Source: Pogonophryne albipinna
Lineage: Eukaryota > Chordata > Actinopteri > Perciformes > Artedidraconidae
Assembly (NCBI GenBank): GCA_028583405.1
Contig: CM053261.1
Location: 12,456,459 to 12,520,458, forward strand
DNA length: 64,000 nt
Direction of reading: 5' to 3'
Numbering within the stretch: position 1 is the first letter of the stretch; every line of letters begins with the position of its first letter. Below, one piece after another: positions 34,292 to 54,294 of this stretch. The position numbers and the translations under genes were made by a program. The notes beneath the pieces were generated by a model. The model was not told where the DNA came from. It did no database searches and saw nothing but the letters and a program-made list of their open reading frames with translations.

Positions 34292-37200
34292 ACCTGCCAT
34301 CAGAAAGGCAACTGGTGTGAGGATGACGATAGAGCAAACTTGAAGCGGTGCCGACAGGAAGCTGCAGCTTTTCATCAGCGTCTCAGTGTGTGTGACTGCC
34401 AGACAGATACACTCTGCCATTACACTCTGCCATGTTCAGCTGTGCAGACTCTGCAAATGCCACTATGAATATAAATGGTGCCTTTTCCTAAAGGAACATG
34501 CTTGGATTTATTTCGATCCTTTTTTTTGTGCGACTGGTCTGACTTGTAAGGCTGCCGACCATTGCATTGAATTGCATTTAAAAGTTCTCTGTACAAAAAG
34601 TGACTTAGCAATTATGAACGTCAGTGTTTTCTTGAATGCACCTCGAGTGAGAGTCCCTGCTCACAACTGCACGCAATGATTACATAGTTTACCGTCTGCA
34701 AAATGAATGAGGTGAAATCATCCAGTCAAACATAACGTTTTCTTTTGGAAAATGTACAGTGAATAAGGTTTGTATTAAAACAGGCTGAAACATGCACTGG
34801 TGGGTCTTTCAATATTATATTCTGAACCTTGTCTTCAACCAACATCACATCTTACTGTGTGAAACCGCTATCATCTGATACCACACAACCCCCCCTGGCA
34901 TGTCTTCTCTTCCGCTCACCTTGCGTCTGAAGACGGAGAAGGCCAGTCCGCAGGCTTTGCACAGCTGTCCGGCGCTCCCTGAGGCGGTGGGGGGGTAGGT
35001 GGAGTACCCAGCGCTGGGGGCGAAGCGGAAGGGCCCGGCCCCGGCTCCGAACCCCGGCTGCTGCGCCCGCACCGTGCCCGTGCCCATCACCTCGTTCAGC
35101 AGCCCACAGCATGACGCCCACATGGACGATGCCCCTGCCTGCAGAGCACACACACACACACACATAAGTTGACATTCAAAGCTTTTAGAGACATCCATCA
35201 CAGAACTTTGAGATGGATTATTAGAGCCGATTTCTGGCATGTACTTTAGGAATATTTGCACCATTTCCTATACATTTCTCCAAAACTCAGTCTTTCGAGG
35301 GATAAATGCAGTTTTTCCCAAACTAGTTTATTTATTTGGTGTCTTGATGATGGAAAGGTTGTCCAACACATTTGTTCAAATCTCCAAGGGGAGTTAGATT
35401 GAGTATGTTTTTGTGTGCCGTTTGCACATATTTACTTCAGGTTTATTCATTATTTCGTCACCTGGCTATTTGTAACATATTCACATTATTATCATGGTAC
35501 TGATAGTTAAAGCATAACACCGGGCCTTTGCTAAATAATACCAAAAACTGCTCCCTTGTGAAAAGAAAGTGAATGAGAAAGATAGCGGGGAGGAGCAGCA
35601 CATTATTGAGAGTGCTTTGTAACAGTCTTTGAGGTTAGTGATGATTAGACTCTAAAAGCTCCTATTAATGACCATCTCCAAAGAGCTGCGGATGAAATGT
35701 CCCAGTCACTGCGTACATTTGCACAATAGGATAGATAGACAATAATCCACACAGAAGCAGAGGATGTGTAAACAAATAACTTGTGAGGGTCAAATGCTGC
35801 CTGTGTGTCCTAAGGAAACATGTGAACCAGCTGTAAGTCAGTGTGCTCAGCCTGCTCAGTTAAAGTGCTTCGGATGTGCTTGCTGACCACAAGAAGGGCC
35901 AGACACAGGGAGCAAAGATGGCGTGATGCGAGCCACGGCTCCTTGGAGCATACTGATGAGAGGAGGAGGGAGGGGGCGGGCAGCGAGGAGAGAATATGTC
36001 TTCTGTTGTTCCCCGGCCTGCAGAATCAATAGCTGACATGAGCATAATGTAAGCCCTCTGTGGTTCCCGGCTCTATGCGGAAAAACAATTGAATTCACAG
36101 GGTCCTGCCACAGCGCTTCTTAAGGCAGCGCTTCGCTCCAACTTGTCACAAACACCTTGTGATCTGACTTCACCCATCTGCTGTGGGGTTCGTTATGTAA
36201 TCTGAGTAACGAAGCACATGTGGAGTCACGGCAAGGAGGAGGAAGCCCCTTCGGCAGCAAAACAGCCAGGATGGATATTTGAAAGGTTACAAGAGTTATT
36301 AAACTGTAAATGAACCATGTTTCTTTGGATGGATTGTCACTTTTATCAACAGACATTAAAATAGCTGTTCAGTCTGACCAATAGTCCTAAACCCTGGAAT
36401 ATTTAAGAAGCAGGAAGAAGTGAATGTTGGCATTACTGCTCAAAAAGTCACTTTAAAAGGTTAGACATATTATCAATATTGGGATTTATAATTTTCTGTA
36501 ATGTGTCGGCACTACTTGTTTGTGAATATTTGGTTTCACGCGTATAGTCCTTAGTTGAATCTACCACATTTCACTTTATCCTGATAAACTCTGCAATTTT
36601 TATGTGCACAATAAAACGATGATGCATTAAAACATCTTTATTTGTTTGTCCATGGCGTAAACTTGACCTGGTGTTCAGCTGCTAAAAAGTCTCCCAAGTT
36701 AGATACAGCCTCCCTGAGTGAAGCCACTAAAAAGAGATATTTAGTGCTTTCTCCGGGACGAGGAGCCGCTGCAGTCTGACCGTGAAATCCGTGTTCTCTG
36801 GCTCTAAGCCAGACTTCCCTGTGTCACTTCAATTAGCACACCATAAGCTCTGCAGACAGGGAGTCCCGAAACAAGTGAGAGGAGCCAACGTCACACATTG
36901 TTTTGTTTTTATATGTAGCATTTATAGTTCTCTGCAGCTTCAATAGGAGTAAGATTTACCTCTCGGATTTCAATCACCTTTGGACCCTTTTTGAGTGACA
37001 CTTGAGATACTTCATCACACTGCTGCTCCATCCTCAACATCAAATAACAATCCAGCTCCAGTGTGCACAAACAAACAAAATGACGGAGGGGGGAGGCAAC
37101 AAGAAGGGTATGTATTAAAATAGAAAAAGCTAAAAACGGAGAAGAATAAGCAATATTCAGGCCGTGATCTCGCCGCATAAAATGAGTTTTTCAGGATCAA

Positions 37201-40200
37201 AATCTCAAATTGCATTGACACAGACAAGTGTAACCATTTGGCACAGGAGCCTTGATGAAGCGTGATGATATACACGGGTGTTAAACTCAAACTAAAACCA
37301 GTCTGACTCATAAGCAGAGAAAACAACATCAAGTGACGTTTGAGTTATTTGCTGCTGAAAAGTTTGTAGTTGATTGAACAAATGAGAATACAAAAAATAA
37401 TAACTTAAATGTTTATAGCACCTTGGGACCTTGGGACCAAATACATAATGCAATTTTAAAAAATGTAGGTTTTCCACCGTTTTTCCACATGAAGGTTAGT
37501 TTACTCATTGCAAGGGGTCCTACACAGCCTGTTAAATAGTTGTAAGAAATGTTGTGTGGCTCTAGGGGAGGTTTTTTGAGACAAAACACCCTTGATGATG
37601 TCATTGGGGTCATTTCGGCTGATGATGTTATTTCACTTTTGGCTTGAGACTTACATTTTTTAACAAGAAGCCTGCATTAAAACTGGAGTTGAGTCCTTTG
37701 ATAAATAAAGGATTTAGCAGGCAGGGGCGTTAATAAAATATGCTTTATAATAATTACATTATGGGATATGTAGCCTCAATCATCCCTCATACTAATTTCA
37801 TTTTCATGATTATTTATATATAATTTATAGATAGGAAAATTTTTGGTTAATCCAATGAATTAAACACCTAATAATTAAGGTACTTCGTTAAATAATAATA
37901 ATAATATTGCAACTGATACTCGAAAAGCAATATTCAGTGTCAACAACTGTGCACTATGGAACATTTTAGAGTCATTACCACTATCTTTCCATCATCCACT
38001 GTCTCTCTCTCGGGCATTTCATTTCCTCTCTCTCTCGCAGTGAATCTTTTCTATCTGGAAATGTCATTCCTACTGTGAAAAGTTAATTCAGCTCCATCGG
38101 TGTTAAGACTGGAGGGTAATGCCACCAATAAAAAATAAATCGTATTAATGACTGTCTTTTGTTATTTTTCTAATAATGATGAGAGGGGCCTCCCTATGGC
38201 TTTCTATGACTTAGTTATGGAATACTATACGATGGCTGTTAGAATTTGACAATATTAGACTGTATAGAAGTCATATTTTTGCACATAGAAGGGTGCACAG
38301 TGTCCTCCTCTCCCTCCCTTCCTTACCCCCCAAAATAAGGCTCCCCAAAAAGCAGCACTATAACTAACACTAAAAGAGCCATCACTCAAAATGATATTCA
38401 GTGAAGTCTGCTGCAGCCTGCTGATCCAATGAAGTCTGGAGAGATATGCACAGAAAGTCAGGCTGCTGCAGCCAAGTTTGGATTTGTGTCTGCAAAATAA
38501 CCGATTTACTCCAAATGCAGGGGAGGACTAGCGGAGGATTTGTGGTGCAGAAATACAAACAGATATAAAACTGCTGCGGATATCATCCTGCAATAACAAA
38601 ACCTGATTGGACTATTTTACACCCCCAGAAATCTGCCTTGCCCCCTGGACTCTTTTTGTATCTTTACACTTCTTCACCTACTTTAGCAGTCCGCCCTAAA
38701 GGAGTTTAGTCTCATTTGGAATAATCATGATCCACTGTGCTACATTAGTGTTACATCTTATGAATTCATCAGAGTATTTGCAGTCACGATGGATGGAAAA
38801 TGAAACGCTAAGAGGGTTTTAAATACAACATATTTATATATAATCATATATATAAGTTATAGGTCTATCCCTGATTAAATTGACATTGATAACACAGTGG
38901 TCCGTCCCGCTTTGAGATGTATGCTTACACAATTCAGCAAACAACAAGTCTGTTCAACGGGGGCAGAAAAGCTGCTTTTCAATTTAAACCAGATTAGTCC
39001 ATAAAACATCACGTCCAGTTTGTTTCCCTGGGACACAGGGACGCTGTCTGCTGGAGTTAAGCACCCTTGTCTTTAACAATAATGTAAAAAAACAATACTG
39101 AAGTACTTGACCTACTGCGTTGAGACATACATAAGTGCTGAGGTATTTGCAGAATGAAAATGTAATCATTCATTGTGAAGACTGTGTTCATTCAGTGTTA
39201 CATTATTGTTGCATTGCGTGTAATCAAAGATATTTTTTGTTGAGTTTGAGCAGCATAACATCATGTTGAATGTGATTGCAGCAAATCATTGAAGCTTCAT
39301 ATACCGCTATCATGTTTATTCTCTCCACTGCATTAGATTGTAAGAGCTCCCTGTACGTTTTACATGTAAAATCAAATTAATTAAAAATGAATAATAGGAT
39401 GCAACTATGGGAGTTTTTGTACATGTTTTTAGTAGCCAGCCAGATTAGAAGCCTTTTGTACGAATTACAAGTATAAATCCAACCATAAACATTCAGACAT
39501 CCATAAACATTCATCTGTTTGCATCTTGCAAATTCTTTATCTAATATAGCATATTCTATTTCTATTTTATTTGTATTAAAATTGTATACTTGCACATCTC
39601 AAAACATTCTCTTGCACAATTTTCTCGGTTTTATTTGTTCTTATGTCATATATATATTCAGTCGTGTTGCACTGTTGGAGGAGCCTGGGACCTACGTTTT
39701 TCTTTGCCATATCTACACTGTAGCTTATGTGCACATGACAATAAAGCCTTGAATCTTGAATCTTAAACCTAAACATGTTTGTGAGAACCAAAACACTAAA
39801 GTAACATTTTTACCAATACTACATGTTTAGCAGAAATGCCCCATGCTGAATTAAAATCAACAGAGAGGTTACTCAACATCACACTGACAGGCCTTGAGAT
39901 ACTTTTTCCTCCTTTAACTCCAGATACATTGTTTACATCTAGAATGTAAAACCAACCTGAAAGCCAGAGCTGAGGAGTGGGATAAGCTTGCATCAGCTGC
40001 TTGGGAGAACCCTCTGGCACACAAATCACAATACTTCATTATGAAATGCAGCATAGTGAAAGGTCACGCAGTATACAATCCTGTATTTCAAAACAGTGCT
40101 CAGGATAAGTATTTGGGAGTACATTTACTTATTTACTTTGCAATAAGAGAGGTTTTTATTTGCAAAATGGGGACATTATCCACAAGTCTTCATTGATGGA

Positions 40201-40290
40201 GAGAGAAATATGAGGCATTCAATCAGCACAGGTTAACTACAATAACAAGTGATTAGCCTGGTCTTCATATTGTGTGTACACAACACTGAA

Positions 40291-40336
<46 letters not shown>

Positions 40337-41049
40337 GTAGCAGCAGTCTTCATGCCTTCACCTCAACTCTCACAGTGACTGTCACTACAAACCTGCCGCC
40401 GCCACCAGCGCCAATGACATCATCGCCATCATCTTCATCATTATCCTTCCTGAGCTGCCAGACAGCATCATCACCTTTCCCTGTGCTGCAGCAAACACAC
40501 ACACTCCACAGAGAGGAAAGAGGCTCCTGACTCGGACCTGAGAGGAGAATCTGTCCCTCTGCACACCGAGACATCTCCAAACATCCCCGCACTGCCCCTC
40601 TCTCTGGCCGCAGTCTCTATCTCATTAGACCGGATTAACAGCCTGACCATGAATGGACGTCGCTCCAGAGGCTTTAGTCCATTGAACTATCAAACTGGGG
40701 TCACAGCGAGCTCGTTAAAAAGGCACATTGTACCTCCTGTTTATCCAGAAGACTGCAGGAGAAGGCTTGCAAGCTAGCCGGGGAAATAAATAAAAAAATC
40801 TTACTGAAAGAGAAGGGCACCGGCGAGAAGATGTCATGCTGTCAAGTTGAACCAAAACAGTGGATGCTGCATTTAAACGCAAGCCTGTGGATGTAATTAC
40901 ATTAAGTGCACACAAACACATTTAATTGGCATTACGCTGAAGGTATTCACTGCCTGTCGGTGCAGCATCGTGCGTAAATCAACCTTAAATCTGCATCGTA
41001 AGAGGGTCCAGAGCGTAAAACAACCTGCAGCTGAATCACGTACCTTCAT
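26379..41049 (-). CDS. rnf34: rnf34, E3 ubiquitin ligase (RING finger 34, CARP1), six coding exons
   Basis: RING E3 ligase with an N-terminal FYVE-like zinc finger. Mammalian RNF34 ubiquitinates targets such as caspase-8/10, p53 and PGC-1alpha. Exons 41044-41049, 34920-35138, 32033-32518, 28819-28881, 28499-28700 and 26379-26563 join in phase to 386 residues (human about 372). Order: [21 protein letters not shown]-terminus, FYVE-like Cys cluster about 60-105, SAP-like [12 protein letters not shown], long acidic segment, second SAP-like [24 protein letters not shown] about 335-375 (C3HC4). The paralogue RFFL is the alternative, but the sequence and kdm2b neighbour fit RNF34. Confidence 0.93.
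27282..27607 (-). mobile_element. MITE family A copy 3 (minus), flanked by TTAA, in rnf34 intron
   Basis: Inverse-oriented relative of 23893-24263: shared AGAGATGTCC, GTACAATGTGTTGG, GAGAAACTCCCTCTG and CCTTTGCA. TTAA at 27278-27281 and 27608-27611. The interior carries a 20-base G run at 27474-27493. Confidence 0.75.
28355..28390 (-). CDS. rnf34: Possible rnf34 36-nt cassette exon
   Basis: Minus strand: pyrimidine-rich acceptor TCTCTTTCTTTCAG, then 36 nt, then donor GTAAAT. Phase 1/1 matches both neighbours, so inclusion would add about 12 residues ([12 protein letters not shown]) before the RING exon without a stop. Direct splicing 28499 to 26563 also works and matches human. No homologous insert is known to me. 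Confidence 0.3.
28499..28700 (-). CDS. rnf34: rnf34 exon: ASLSDL and [13 protein letters not shown] segment
   Basis: Minus-strand acceptor CAG at 28701-28703, donor GTAAGC from 28498. It encodes [16 protein letters not shown], then [20 protein letters not shown] and [17 protein letters not shown], near identical to human RNF34. It ends with one base of a split codon. Confidence 0.95.
28819..28881 (-). CDS. rnf34: rnf34 small exon ([20 protein letters not shown])
   Basis: A 63-nt phase 0/0 exon. Minus-strand acceptor AAACAG at 28882-28887, donor GTACTA from 28818. It bridges the acidic segment and the second SAP-like motif. Weakly conserved with human, so it is supported mainly by splice signals and frame. 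Confidence 0.75.
29883..30772 (-). repeat. 33-bp minisatellite interrupted by a LINE fragment
   Basis: Four to five units of about 33 bp, consensus TATATTCACCCGGGTGGAAA plus TAGCATGGTTTAC, lie at 30616-30772. Related sequence (TTTTCACCCGGGCGAAAATA, GAATAGCATGGTTTACT) lies at 29891-29955 on the other side of a LINE fragment. Confidence 0.75.
29978..30618 (-). mobile_element. LINE 3' fragment, second copy, in rnf34 intron
   Basis: Same family as 4520-5205. Minus-strand frames read [40 protein letters not shown] and [10 protein letters not shown]. 5'-truncated and frameshifted; sense to rnf34. Confidence 0.8.
31567..31600. repeat. CA microsatellite
   Basis: Uninterrupted CA repeat of about 17 units in an rnf34 intron. 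A GT tract lies nearby at 31957-31980. Confidence 0.95.
32033..32518 (-). CDS. rnf34: rnf34 exon: FYVE-like finger second half, SAP motif, acidic segment
   Basis: Minus-strand acceptor CAG at 32519-32521, donor GTGAGA from 32032; phase 0/0, 162 codons. It encodes [20 protein letters not shown], then [33 protein letters not shown] and [18 protein letters not shown]. An acidic tract follows (runs of 8-9 Glu/Asp) and then a Ser-rich end. The acidic tract is encoded by an imperfect CTC/CTT repeat on the plus strand (about 32180-32265). Confidence 0.95.
32590..32990 (+). mobile_element. LINE 3' fragment (CR1/L2-like RT tail) in rnf34 intron
   Basis: A plus-strand frame reads [40 protein letters not shown] and PLCISQS. 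This is the SGRRYR...NRxKxSFxP tail typical of CR1/L2-type fish LINEs. A short 3' UTR follows, ending AATAAAGTATTATCGTATC. Another repeat end (ACCTTTATTAGTCCCACAGA) abuts it at 32987. Confidence 0.75.
33500..33515. repeat. G homopolymer run
   Basis: Sixteen consecutive G in an rnf34 intron. Confidence 0.9.
34243..34290. repeat. GT microsatellite
   Basis: About 24 uninterrupted GT units in an rnf34 intron. Confidence 0.95.
34920..35138 (-). CDS. rnf34: rnf34 exon: N-terminus and first half of FYVE-like finger
   Basis: Minus-strand acceptor CTGCAG at 35139-35144, donor GTGAGC from 34919; phase 0/0, 73 codons. It encodes [20 protein letters not shown], then [17 protein letters not shown] and [15 protein letters not shown]. 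It matches human RNF34 from residue 3, which implies that Met-Lys is on a separate upstream exon. Confidence 0.95.
39600..39768 (+). mobile_element. Non-LTR retroelement 3' tail
   Basis: It ends ACAATAAAGCCTTGAATCTT followed by a second GAATCTT, a tail with short terminal tandem repeats as in fish L2-like elements. The block GGAGGAGCCTGGGACC...TTTTTCTTTGC has a relative at 62780-62875. Confidence 0.6.
40291..40335. repeat. GAT trinucleotide repeat
   Basis: About 15 GAT units. They produce a poly-Asp run in one frame that I do not regard as coding. Confidence 0.95.
41044..41049 (-). CDS. rnf34: rnf34 first coding exon (two codons, Met-Lys)
   Basis: Minus strand reads ATGAAG followed by a consensus donor GTACGT, directly below a promoter-like region. 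Human RNF34 starts Met-Lys-Ala-Gly, and the next exon starts Ala-Gly in phase 0, so a six-base coding exon is exactly what is needed. I looked for other ATGAAGGT candidates upstream only by eye. Confidence 0.6.
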
Positions 41050-41330
41050 TTAACCTCCCGGTTAAAGAATTTGCCGAGTAATGTCAGAACGACGACCATT
41101 GCAAGTGCACAGGGAATCAAACCATTACGTCTTCCCTCTCTCAAACTGCCTGTGTGTGTGGAGTAAGCATAACGTAATGGCAAGGAGAGCCGCAGCCAAT
41201 CACAGCGCGCACACAGCCGCTGGTATGTTTAGCAGCCAATCAGCTGCAGCACATCACCGGAGTGGGCGGGCAGAGCGAACAGGCGCATGTGTGAGCCTGC
41301 CAGACGCATCATGCTATTTTTACAGCATCG
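41050..41330 (-). promoter_or_regulatory. rnf34: Candidate rnf34 promoter / 5' UTR
   Basis: Contains two CCAAT boxes (AGCCAATCACAGCGCG near 41196, AGCCAATCAGCTGC near 41234) and a GC box GGGCGGG near 41265. They lie 145-220 bases upstream of the proposed ATG on the minus strand. CpG density is higher than in surrounding sequence. Confidence 0.6.
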
Positions 41331-49822
<8,492 letters not shown>

Positions 49823-49825
49823 TTA

Positions 49826-50153
49826 CGGCCCGTCCACACAGCGGCGTGCGTTGAAGCTTCCAACGCTTCTGCCCATTCACTTTGAATGGGGTGACGTCAC
49901 TTTTAGCCAAACTGCATTTTGGGAAGCGACGTGGAGCGTTGCTGGCGTTGCTCGCTTCAAAAGTTGAGCAATGTTCAACTTTTGACGCCTCGGCAGAAGC
50001 GTCAGCCAATCGAATCATATGCCAGTAAAAGCTCTAGCCAATCAAACCGCTGCTTGTGTGTCAGGGGCGGGAGATTCATGTGATTGGTTGTTGGTCGAGT
50101 GTCAGACACGCCCGCCGGCAAGCGTTAACGCACGCCGCTGTGTGGACTGGCCG
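49826..50153 (+). mobile_element. PIF/Harbinger-like MITE with TTA duplication
   Basis: The ends CGGCCCGTCCACACAGCGGC... and ...GCCGCTGTGTGGACTGGCCG are inverted repeats of about 27 bases with one mismatch. TTA stands on both sides (49823-49825 and 50154-50156), the target size of Harbinger elements. The interior has CCAAT boxes and a small stem (AAAAGTTGA/TCAACTTTT near 49960). No ORF for a transposase. Confidence 0.75.
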
Positions 50154-50373
50154 TTAAACTTAATAAATAAAAACGTTGTACGACCACAGAGCTGCCTGCA
50201 TCACATTGTAGAGTTTCAATAGTCGGAGCATCCATAGGGACACAACACAGCTATTTATTTTAAAGTTATTTTAGGAAACAAGTGGTAAGCATCTGCCACA
50301 ATGACAGCTGCTAACAGAGGTGATTCTGAGGGATGTAAGGGGCAGCCAGTCTAAAGAAAGCACCTGCTGGCGA

Positions 50374-50977
50374 TCACCTCCCACTGAAGTGCAGCAGCAC
50401 ATTCTTTGACGTATTTCCTTCTCTACATCCCCATGCTCGTAGCTCCAGCCTGTCCTCCTCCTCCTCTTTCTCCTCCTCCTCTCCATCGCCCTCCTCGTAC
50501 AGACTGGGCTCCTCCACTGACGTCTCCAAGTTCGGGTTGTATCCGCTGAACGTCTGCGCCTCCCTGTACTCATAAATGGTCGGGAGGCTGCTGCGTAAAC
50601 CGAAGCGGCGCCGCAGAGCCACGAGCAGCGGCTGCGGCACGGTGAAGATGTCTACGTTGTTGCCCAGGTCCACCCAGGCCAGGCTGGGGAACTTCTTGGG
50701 ATCCTTCACTGCATCCGTCAGGTCTTTCAGGATGGCCATCGTCAGACGGTTGCCATTCATGGCCAGTATGGCGAGTTTGGGCAGGCAGCCGAGGTTGGGC
50801 AGCAGCAGCCGTAAGCTCTCGTCCCGCAGCTCGGTGAAGCTCAGGTCCACCGTGGACACCGCCTCGCTGCTGCTCTGCAGGTAGAAGGCCACGCGGTGGA
50901 CGTCACGGCCGGACAGCGGGATGCCTGACAGGTTGACCAGGTCACCGGTAACCTTCTTCTTCAGGGTGGTCTTCAGA
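50374..50977 (-). CDS. lrrc75b: LRRC75 family gene, terminal coding exon (probably lrrc75b)
   Basis: Minus-strand acceptor TCCCACAG just above 50977; the first base completes a split codon and the stop TGA is at 50374-50376. The 200 residues read DLVNLSGIPLSGRDVHRVAF, then VDLSFTELRDESLRLLLPNL, LAILAMNGNRLTMAILKDLT and FPSLAWVDLGNNVDIFTVPQ. This is the leucine-rich repeat half of LRRC75A/LRRC75B (FAM211), ending in an acidic tail. Function is poorly known. Paralogue B is preferred only because human LRRC75B (22q11) shares ancestral linkage with 12q24. Upstream exons with the family N-terminus were not found up to 64000. Confidence 0.85.
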
Positions 50978-53900
50978 CTGTGGGACAGAAGAGACAAAAA
51001 CCCATCAAATTGTGTACAGGTTGTTGCTCAAAAAACATAACATGTCTTTAGTAATGGCAGTTTCAAAAGTGTGTAAACACAAACGATCTTTTATTGATTT
51101 TGAAGCGCTCTCTAATGAGGTGCCACACTGTCCCACAAGTACGAGGGAACTGCAAAGCATGCACAAAAAGAAAATAGTAGAGTGTTGCAATCAATATTGT
51201 AAAGAATAGAATTTGCATTTAAATGTGTCTCAGTCCGAGTCCCTGAGGCAACAAATGATGTCTCCTGGGCAGAATGTCTTACAACAACAAAAAACAGTTG
51301 TTTTCAGTTTCAGGTGTCAAGCTATCTCCAAGCCAGCTCTCTACAGTAAGTCGTTAAAGTCAATAAATATAAAAATAAATTATTGGAAAACAGTACACAA
51401 GGCAAAAAAAGCACCGTGGGACATAGGTCATTTGCAAACAGGGATTCAGGACACAGCTGCATCTTTTTATTTGGATTTATAAAATCAGGTCACATCTGTC
51501 TGATGAACAAATAAAAAACAAACAAACACGAGAACTTACTGGTGTTTTTCTAGTTCTGTTGCAGCCAGTCGACTCCGTACTGATGGACGGTTTGAAAATG
51601 ATATCTTTGAGTGCCATTGATCTCTATAATAAAACGTACACTACTACTTACTGCTACCTACCTGTCCTTTATGTTATGTCAGAATGTGATACATATTTTT
51701 GGTAACAGACAGGAAGATATAAGGGTAGAGGATGGATCGGCAAACACACGATAAAGGGACAATAATGGATACGAATAAAAGCACAATAGAGGTAGGTGAT
51801 CATCTATTTCAGTCCAAATGACTTCAGCCAACTGGTGTGAGGTGAATCCCTCTTAAGGAAAGACACCACTACAACTATCACACTTGTCAGGTTGGATCAT
51901 TGTATTCCTCGCTGCCTCTGATAGCACTCTGCTATATGGAGAACATTTTGTCTCAGATTGCAAAGTGTGGTTAAAAATGCAACAAAGGGCTATGAGGAAG
52001 CTGCATGCATGTCATAGTAGAGCTGAAGAGTGAGACATAGCTGCAGCGAATTAGAGTCCTTTTGTTTACACTGGCAATAAGACTCCCAGGGAAGACATCT
52101 GCCAAACAAATGAAAACAAGCAAGGAGCGTGGGAGACTTTGTGACAAATAGGAGAGAAATGTTCTGTTTAAGGTTTACCCTGTCTTTGTCTGTTTGCCTC
52201 CGCTCGCTCCTCAGCGCCTTCAGACACAGCGAGGATTTTCCCTGCATCTCTCTCCGCTCTCAGTTTGTCTGGGAGCCTGAACAATCCTCATGCTCTGCTC
52301 TCTACATCTGTCACCCTTTCTGCTTGGTTAAGGGGGAAAAAAGATCTGCAGCACACTGGGGCCGTGATTCGCAAGATTATTGATTCAAGGAGTGGGCTAT
52401 AATTCTCGCCTCCTTCATATCCTCACTCTTGCTCACTGCCTCTCACTTTCTTGCTCTTTCTGTTTCTTCGCCTATTTTCTTATTTTTTTCTCACAGTCTT
52501 ATACATGTTCCCGTCTGTAATTGACTATCTGAAGCACTTGTACCCGCACTTTAGTAATTCTCTTTTGAATAGTGTACAGTATTTGTAAATGTATTAGAAA
52601 TCCTTTGCATTCAATGCTTTTTAAACCATGGTCAAAATGTAGTCCTCAAAATGTCAGAAAACAGTGACAGATAAAAAAAATAACCCCCATAAAATATCTT
52701 GTTTTCTCTGAAAAATGTCCCACTGAAGCTGAAACCACTACATATTTGACTTTTATGCGTTACAAATTCCTTAAATTATTTATTAACTGTTTCATTTTAT
52801 TTTTATTTGACCAATGTGTTCACTGACTAATAGTTTCAGCATTCACACATTATTGACTGACTGTTGCATCTAAAAAGGCCGGGGAAGTCTGACAGCATCT
52901 GCAGCTTTTTGGCACACTCCACCACTCCTGTGACTTCAGCGTTTTTACTGTACCACTGCGCAGCTTCTGCCCTTTACTGTAATGAAACCGATCATGGGCA
53001 TCGACTTTCTCTTGAACTTATTTATAGGAGGGTTTTTCTGCTTGTGCTGGAGCCCTGCCCTTACACCTGTGTGCCAAAGCGTGTATAGAAAGAGCTGCTG
53101 AGAACAGGTCAGGCGGTGTAGCTGAGTGGGTGGTGCATGGTGGGCTCTAATGTGCTTCTAATGAGGCGGAGTAAAGACGACTTTAGTCTTTCTTCCAAAT
53201 CCTCCGCCTCCGAGTTCTGTGGGCTCAACTCCGCCCACAGGCTGCTCGGCTGGCTGCAAGCCCGGGGGCACAGCGAGCATTTCTATAGCCACAGTGTGCA
53301 CTGTAGTCCATCAGCATGAAATGATAACAACATAAACAACAACATGCCTCATCTCGCTCCCTCTGATGTGGCTGCCATGCTCGTAGGCTGTGGTGCATAT
53401 CCTCTTGGACCAGTTTAGACAAAAACAACTTCAAAGGATAGTCTTCCTGCATAAACATGATGCGAACAACAACGACACTGTATCGGGAGTCATTTAAAAG
53501 CAAACAACTGAGGGGAAATCAATGTATTGGCATCCTGAGAAGCAACTGATACTACAGTGCAGGAATCTAATAAGAGCAGAGTATGTCAAACGATTGGCTG
53601 CGTAATGGGGGCTAAGGATGGCTGTCTAATTGCTTTCCATGGAATGTCTTTCCTCAGGGATGTTGTTAACTTTACACACCTAACAAGGGTCCTTGCTGTT
53701 ATCTAGTTATGTAAATCACAGCGGTGAGAAATAACACATCTTTGTTTTTGTGACGTTAAAATTGAGTGCAGTCAAAGAGGTCAAGCTGAAAGAAAAAGTC
53801 AGAACAAAATCATAAAATGTGTCTTTTAATGAACTATTAACAGTGTTTTAAAAGAAATGCTGCTAGAGAATTAGAGATTGAACCTGTATTTATATGTTAT

Positions 53901-54290
53901 TGTACAGTTCGAGTTCATACTAAATAACAAACCTAGAATGGTTTGATCTGACCTGCTGCCAGTGTTTATGCAGATATTTACTCAGAAATCCCAGCAACAA
54001 ATGCACACAACACACTTCTGCTCCAAAGAAAGAGTGAAAACCTGTTTAAAAAAAAGCAAAGTACACATCTAATTTCTGTCAAAGTATAAACTGTGTCCAC
54101 TTCTACTAAAGATCTCAGCATCTTCCCAGCCTTTCTAATTGTTTGCCTTGCTCTGATTCTTTCCAACTGTGTGTGATCTCCTTGCTGCCCTTATGTCTTT
54201 ACCTACCCTCTCCAGCTGTGTCTTGACAATGTTATTAGTCCTGTCTCTATATTAGCCTGTCTGTCAAAGTGTTTTCTTTGTCAGTCCGTA
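50978..54290 (-). other. Presumed lrrc75b intron, no exon recognised
   Basis: Unique AT-rich sequence. A tRNA A-box-like string near 53118 lacks a B box. No repeat family is recognised. Confidence 0.5.
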
Positions 54291-54294
54291 CTAT

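Larger units (their letters stand above)
35139..41043 (-). other. rnf34: rnf34 first intron (inferred), no further gene seen
   Basis: 5.9 kb with a CA tract beside the acceptor (35147-35163), a SINE/LINE tail near 39600-39765 and a GAT repeat at 40291-40335. No other exons recognised. Confidence 0.6.

Noticed and set aside
40249..40530. ORF with a poly-Asp run
   Set aside because: It is the translation of the GAT trinucleotide repeat; nothing around it looks coding.
53110..53240. tRNA-like start (GTAGCTGAGTGGGTGGTGC)
   Set aside because: It has an A-box-like string but no B box or foldable T arm in the following 80 bases.
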